A stretch of 24,162 nt of DNA from Dehalococcoidia bacterium UBA2160. GTDB lineage: Bacteria; Chloroflexota; Dehalococcoidia; Lucifugimonadales; UBA1123. The translations under genes and the position numbers were made by a program. Of this stretch, positions 22,522 to 24,162 are shown piece by piece. The notes below the pieces were generated by a model. It ran no database searches. It saw only the letters and a program-made list of their open reading frames with translations, and was not told the DNA's origin. The DNA lies in assembly GCA_002328865.1 (NCBI GenBank), contig DCWO01000078.1, positions 1-24,162 of the forward strand. The letters are read 5' to 3'. The stretch's first letter is position 1. Every line of letters starts with the position of its first letter.

Positions 22522-23712
22522 CTGAAGAACGCATATTTCCACTGCATCGGCGGCGCCAGCGGCGACATGATATTGGGCGCCGTCATCGACGCCGGGGCGC
22601 CGATCGAGACCATCCAGGCAGCCTTGGACACGATGAAGGTCCGGGGCGCGGAGTTGACCTGCAAAGAAGCCCAGCGGGGCGGAATGCACGGTAAATTGGT
22701 CGATGTCGAGTTGGACGAAAGAGCGAAGCGGCCTCGAGCTTGGCAAGACTTCGTCCGGACCGTTGAGGAGTCCGATCTCAGCCCCAATGTAAAACAGCGG
22801 GCTACGACGGTATTCGAGCGGCTGGCCGAAGCGGAAGCTCGTGTGCACAAGACCACCATCGAAGGAGTTCACCTGAGAGAGCTAGGCACACTCGACACCC
22901 TGGTCGATGTCGTGGGCGGCATCGTTGGTCTCGAAACCCTTGGAATCGAGCGATTGTACTCCTCACCGTTCCCGACCGGATCAGGCGTCATAAACAGCGA
23001 GCACGGCGTTCTGCCCGTGCCGGGCCCCGCCACCTCGGCTCTGTTCGCGATGGCAAGCGCGCCCGTGATACCCGCTCCGGGGCACGCGGTGGAGACAGGC
23101 GAGATGGTGACTCCGACCGGGGCGGCGATAATCACAACCCTGGCGACCTTCCGGCAACCGGCCATGACGCTGGAGACGGTCGGTTACGGATTGGGCCAAC
23201 GGGAGTCGCGAGACTACCCGAATGTCTTGGCTTTATGGATCGGCCAGGAACACGGCGCTTCGTACAACGATGACTTGACCTTGATCGAGACCAACGTCGA
23301 CGACATGACGGGTGAGGTTCTGGGTTTCGTCCAGGAGCGCCTGTTTGAAGCAGGCGCTCTGGATGTTTGGTTCACGCCCATCCAGATGAAGAAGAACAGG
23401 CCGGCCACGATGGTCAGTGTCATAGTCAGCAAAGCTTCCGAACCGGATGCCATCGCCTTGCTGATGAAAGAGACAACCACGCTCGGCGTTCGGACGCGGC
23501 CCTTGACCAGGTACGAAGCGGACCGAGAGGTCGCTGAGGCGGACACGCAGTTCGGGAAAGTTGCCGTGAAGGTCAAGAGGCTGGAAGGCATGGCTGTCGC
23601 CGTGGCGCCGGAATATGAAGACTGCCGGCGCATAGCGATGGAGCAGGACCTTCCGCTCCAGACCGTGTACCGCCTAATCGCGAAGGATGCGGAATCGCAG
23701 CTTCTGGACTGA
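22522..23712 (+). CDS. larC: Nickel-pincer cofactor biosynthesis protein LarC, probable CTG start
   Basis: LarC inserts nickel into the pincer nucleotide cofactor (NPN) used by lactate racemase and related enzymes. The conserved N-terminal motif of the family, 'YFDCFSGISGDM', appears here as 'AYFHCIGGASGDM', and it begins upstream of the first ATG (22567). In that frame only CTG at 22522 can serve as a start between the stop at 22483-22485 and the motif. GGGGG lies 6 bases ahead of it. I therefore give 396 residues from CTG; starting at ATG 22567 would delete the motif. Other landmarks are 'VHLRELGTLDTLVDVVGG', 'ETNVDDMTGEVLGFVQERL' and 'DVWFTPIQMKKNRPA'. Unlike the Lactobacillus gene, which needs a frameshift, this is a single frame. 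LarA, LarB and LarE are not in the window. Confidence 0.88.
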   Translation: MKNAYFHCIGGASGDMILGAVIDAGAPIETIQAALDTMKVRGAELTCKEAQRGGMHGKLVDVELDERAKRPRAWQDFVRTVEESDLSPNVKQRATTVFERLAEAEARVHKTTIEGVHLRELGTLDTLVDVVGGIVGLETLGIERLYSSPFPTGSGVINSEHGVLPVPGPATSALFAMASAPVIPAPGHAVETGEMVTPTGAAIITTLATFRQPAMTLETVGYGLGQRESRDYPNVLALWIGQEHGASYNDDLTLIETNVDDMTGEVLGFVQERLFEAGALDVWFTPIQMKKNRPATMVSVIVSKASEPDAIALLMKETTTLGVRTRPLTRYEADREVAEADTQFGKVAVKVKRLEGMAVAVAPEYEDCRRIAMEQDLPLQTVYRLIAKDAESQLLD

Positions 23713-23916
23713 CGCCGGTCTGACGTGTCGGTTGAGAGTCTCCATCGGATCGACGCCTCGCCTCCCGCGCAAGGCTCGGCATGATATGTCGTTGATGGAG
23801 CGCGTCCTTCCGTCGGCAGCGTCTCAACGGACCGTCGCGATCGCGCGGAGTAGCGGGCCGCCGTGGGCGCTTGATTGTGCCATCGCCATTTCCCCGGATG
23901 ATCGACCGTCCATCGG

Positions 23917-23945
23917 TTGACCGCGTCGTGTTCCGTAACTAGAAT
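23917..23945 (+). promoter_or_regulatory. Promoter in the gap upstream of tRNA-Thr
   Basis: TTGACC (23917-23922) and TAGAAT (23940-23945) are 17 bases apart, each 5 of 6 to consensus. Transcription would begin near 23952, immediately before a strong hairpin with a U-run. The 404-base stretch between larC and the tRNA holds no protein gene that I can support. Confidence 0.55.
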
Positions 23946-23955
23946 GTAAATGTCG

Positions 23956-24003
23956 AAGCGCGGGTTGGGACACCGCCAATATCGGTGTCGGCCTCGCTTT
24001 TTT
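23956..24003 (+). terminator. Hairpin with U-run between larC and tRNA-Thr
   Basis: GACACCG (23969-23975) and CGGTGTC (23983-23989) form a 7-bp stem, and AAGCG (23956-23960) can pair with CGCTT (23995-23999) outside it. A run of six T follows. It looks like a complete rho-independent terminator. It follows the promoter at 23917 so closely that the product would be an RNA of only about 50 bases, or an attenuator before the tRNA. Confidence 0.65.
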
Positions 24004-24116
24004 GGTTGCGACTTGAGAACGAAAGGCGGACCGCGCCGAGTCCCAATAGGGTGCCCGGCAGCAGGGCGATGCGAGCATCGACGCCTTGATGACCTCAACG
24101 CCGTGTCAAACGTGAT

Positions 24117-24162
24117 GCCCCAGTGGCGCAATCGGCAGCGCAGCCGACTTGTAATCGGCAGG
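24117..24162 (+). tRNA. tRNA-Thr (anticodon TGT), cut by the window edge
   Basis: The first 46 bases of a tRNA are present. They comprise the acceptor strand GCCCCAG (24117-24123), a D-arm with GCGC/GCGC around AATCGGCA, and an anticodon stem GCCGA/TCGGC around the loop CTTGTAA. The anticodon TGT at 24150-24152 reads ACA threonine codons. The variable loop starts at the edge; the T-arm and the 3' acceptor strand lie outside the window. Confidence 0.93.

Noticed and set aside
1..24162. CRISPR arrays, insertion sequences, prophage or toxin-antitoxin genes
   Set aside because: No regularly spaced direct repeats, transposase or integrase motifs, or toxin families were seen on either strand.

Overview
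The window reads as a piece of a bacterial chromosome from the Chloroflexota, most likely a SAR202/Dehalococcoidia-type lineage. This is inferred from gene content: a catabolic set (NHL propeller, crotonase, F420-type LLM oxidoreductase, TcuA-like flavoprotein, CaiB/BaiF CoA-transferase), an A-type Fe-S carrier with a Gly/Cys-rich tail, and a Gmk P-loop ending in GKD. No species can be named. Codons are GC-rich, and ATG, TTG and one probable CTG start are used. UGA is an ordinary stop in most genes.

Layout. At the left edge is the N-terminus of a secreted or membrane protein (minus), then an NHL-repeat protein (409-1275, plus). A minus-strand block follows: comF-like, pepN and a crotonase. 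The crotonase is divergent from an LLM oxidoreductase (5979-6998, plus). Next come a TcuA-like flavoprotein (minus), the selenoprotein locus (8722-10677) and a CaiB/BaiF CoA-transferase (minus). The minus-strand genes tyrA-aroA-gmk form a compact operon preceded by an M50 protease gene and an IscA-like gene. Divergent promoters then lead to a lone 5S rRNA gene (plus). After it come rpsA, clpC, radA and larC (plus), and the window ends inside a tRNA-Thr(TGT).

The most striking content is the locus at 8722-10677. On the minus strand a 214-codon MerB (organomercurial lyase) homologue has two in-frame TGA codons. They fall where MerB has its catalytic cysteines 96 and 159, with no other stop or frameshift. 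Divergent from it is a 92-residue heavy-metal-associated (HMA) domain whose CxxC is written TGA-x-x-TGA. It is followed by a DUF169 gene. Hairpins resembling bacterial SECIS elements lie downstream of the TGAs. One has the GGUC loop that I recall from E. coli fdhF, at nearly the same distance from the UGA. I read this as a selenocysteine-based organomercury (or other soft-metal) handling module: a di-Sec MerB lyase plus a UxxU metallochaperone. Conventional gene calling would truncate both genes.

The right half is housekeeping: aromatic amino acid and nucleotide synthesis, translation (5S, S1), protein quality control (ClpC), recombination repair (RadA) and nickel-pincer cofactor synthesis (LarC). 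No selA, selB, selC or selD, merA, merR, insertion sequence or CRISPR array is visible in the window.
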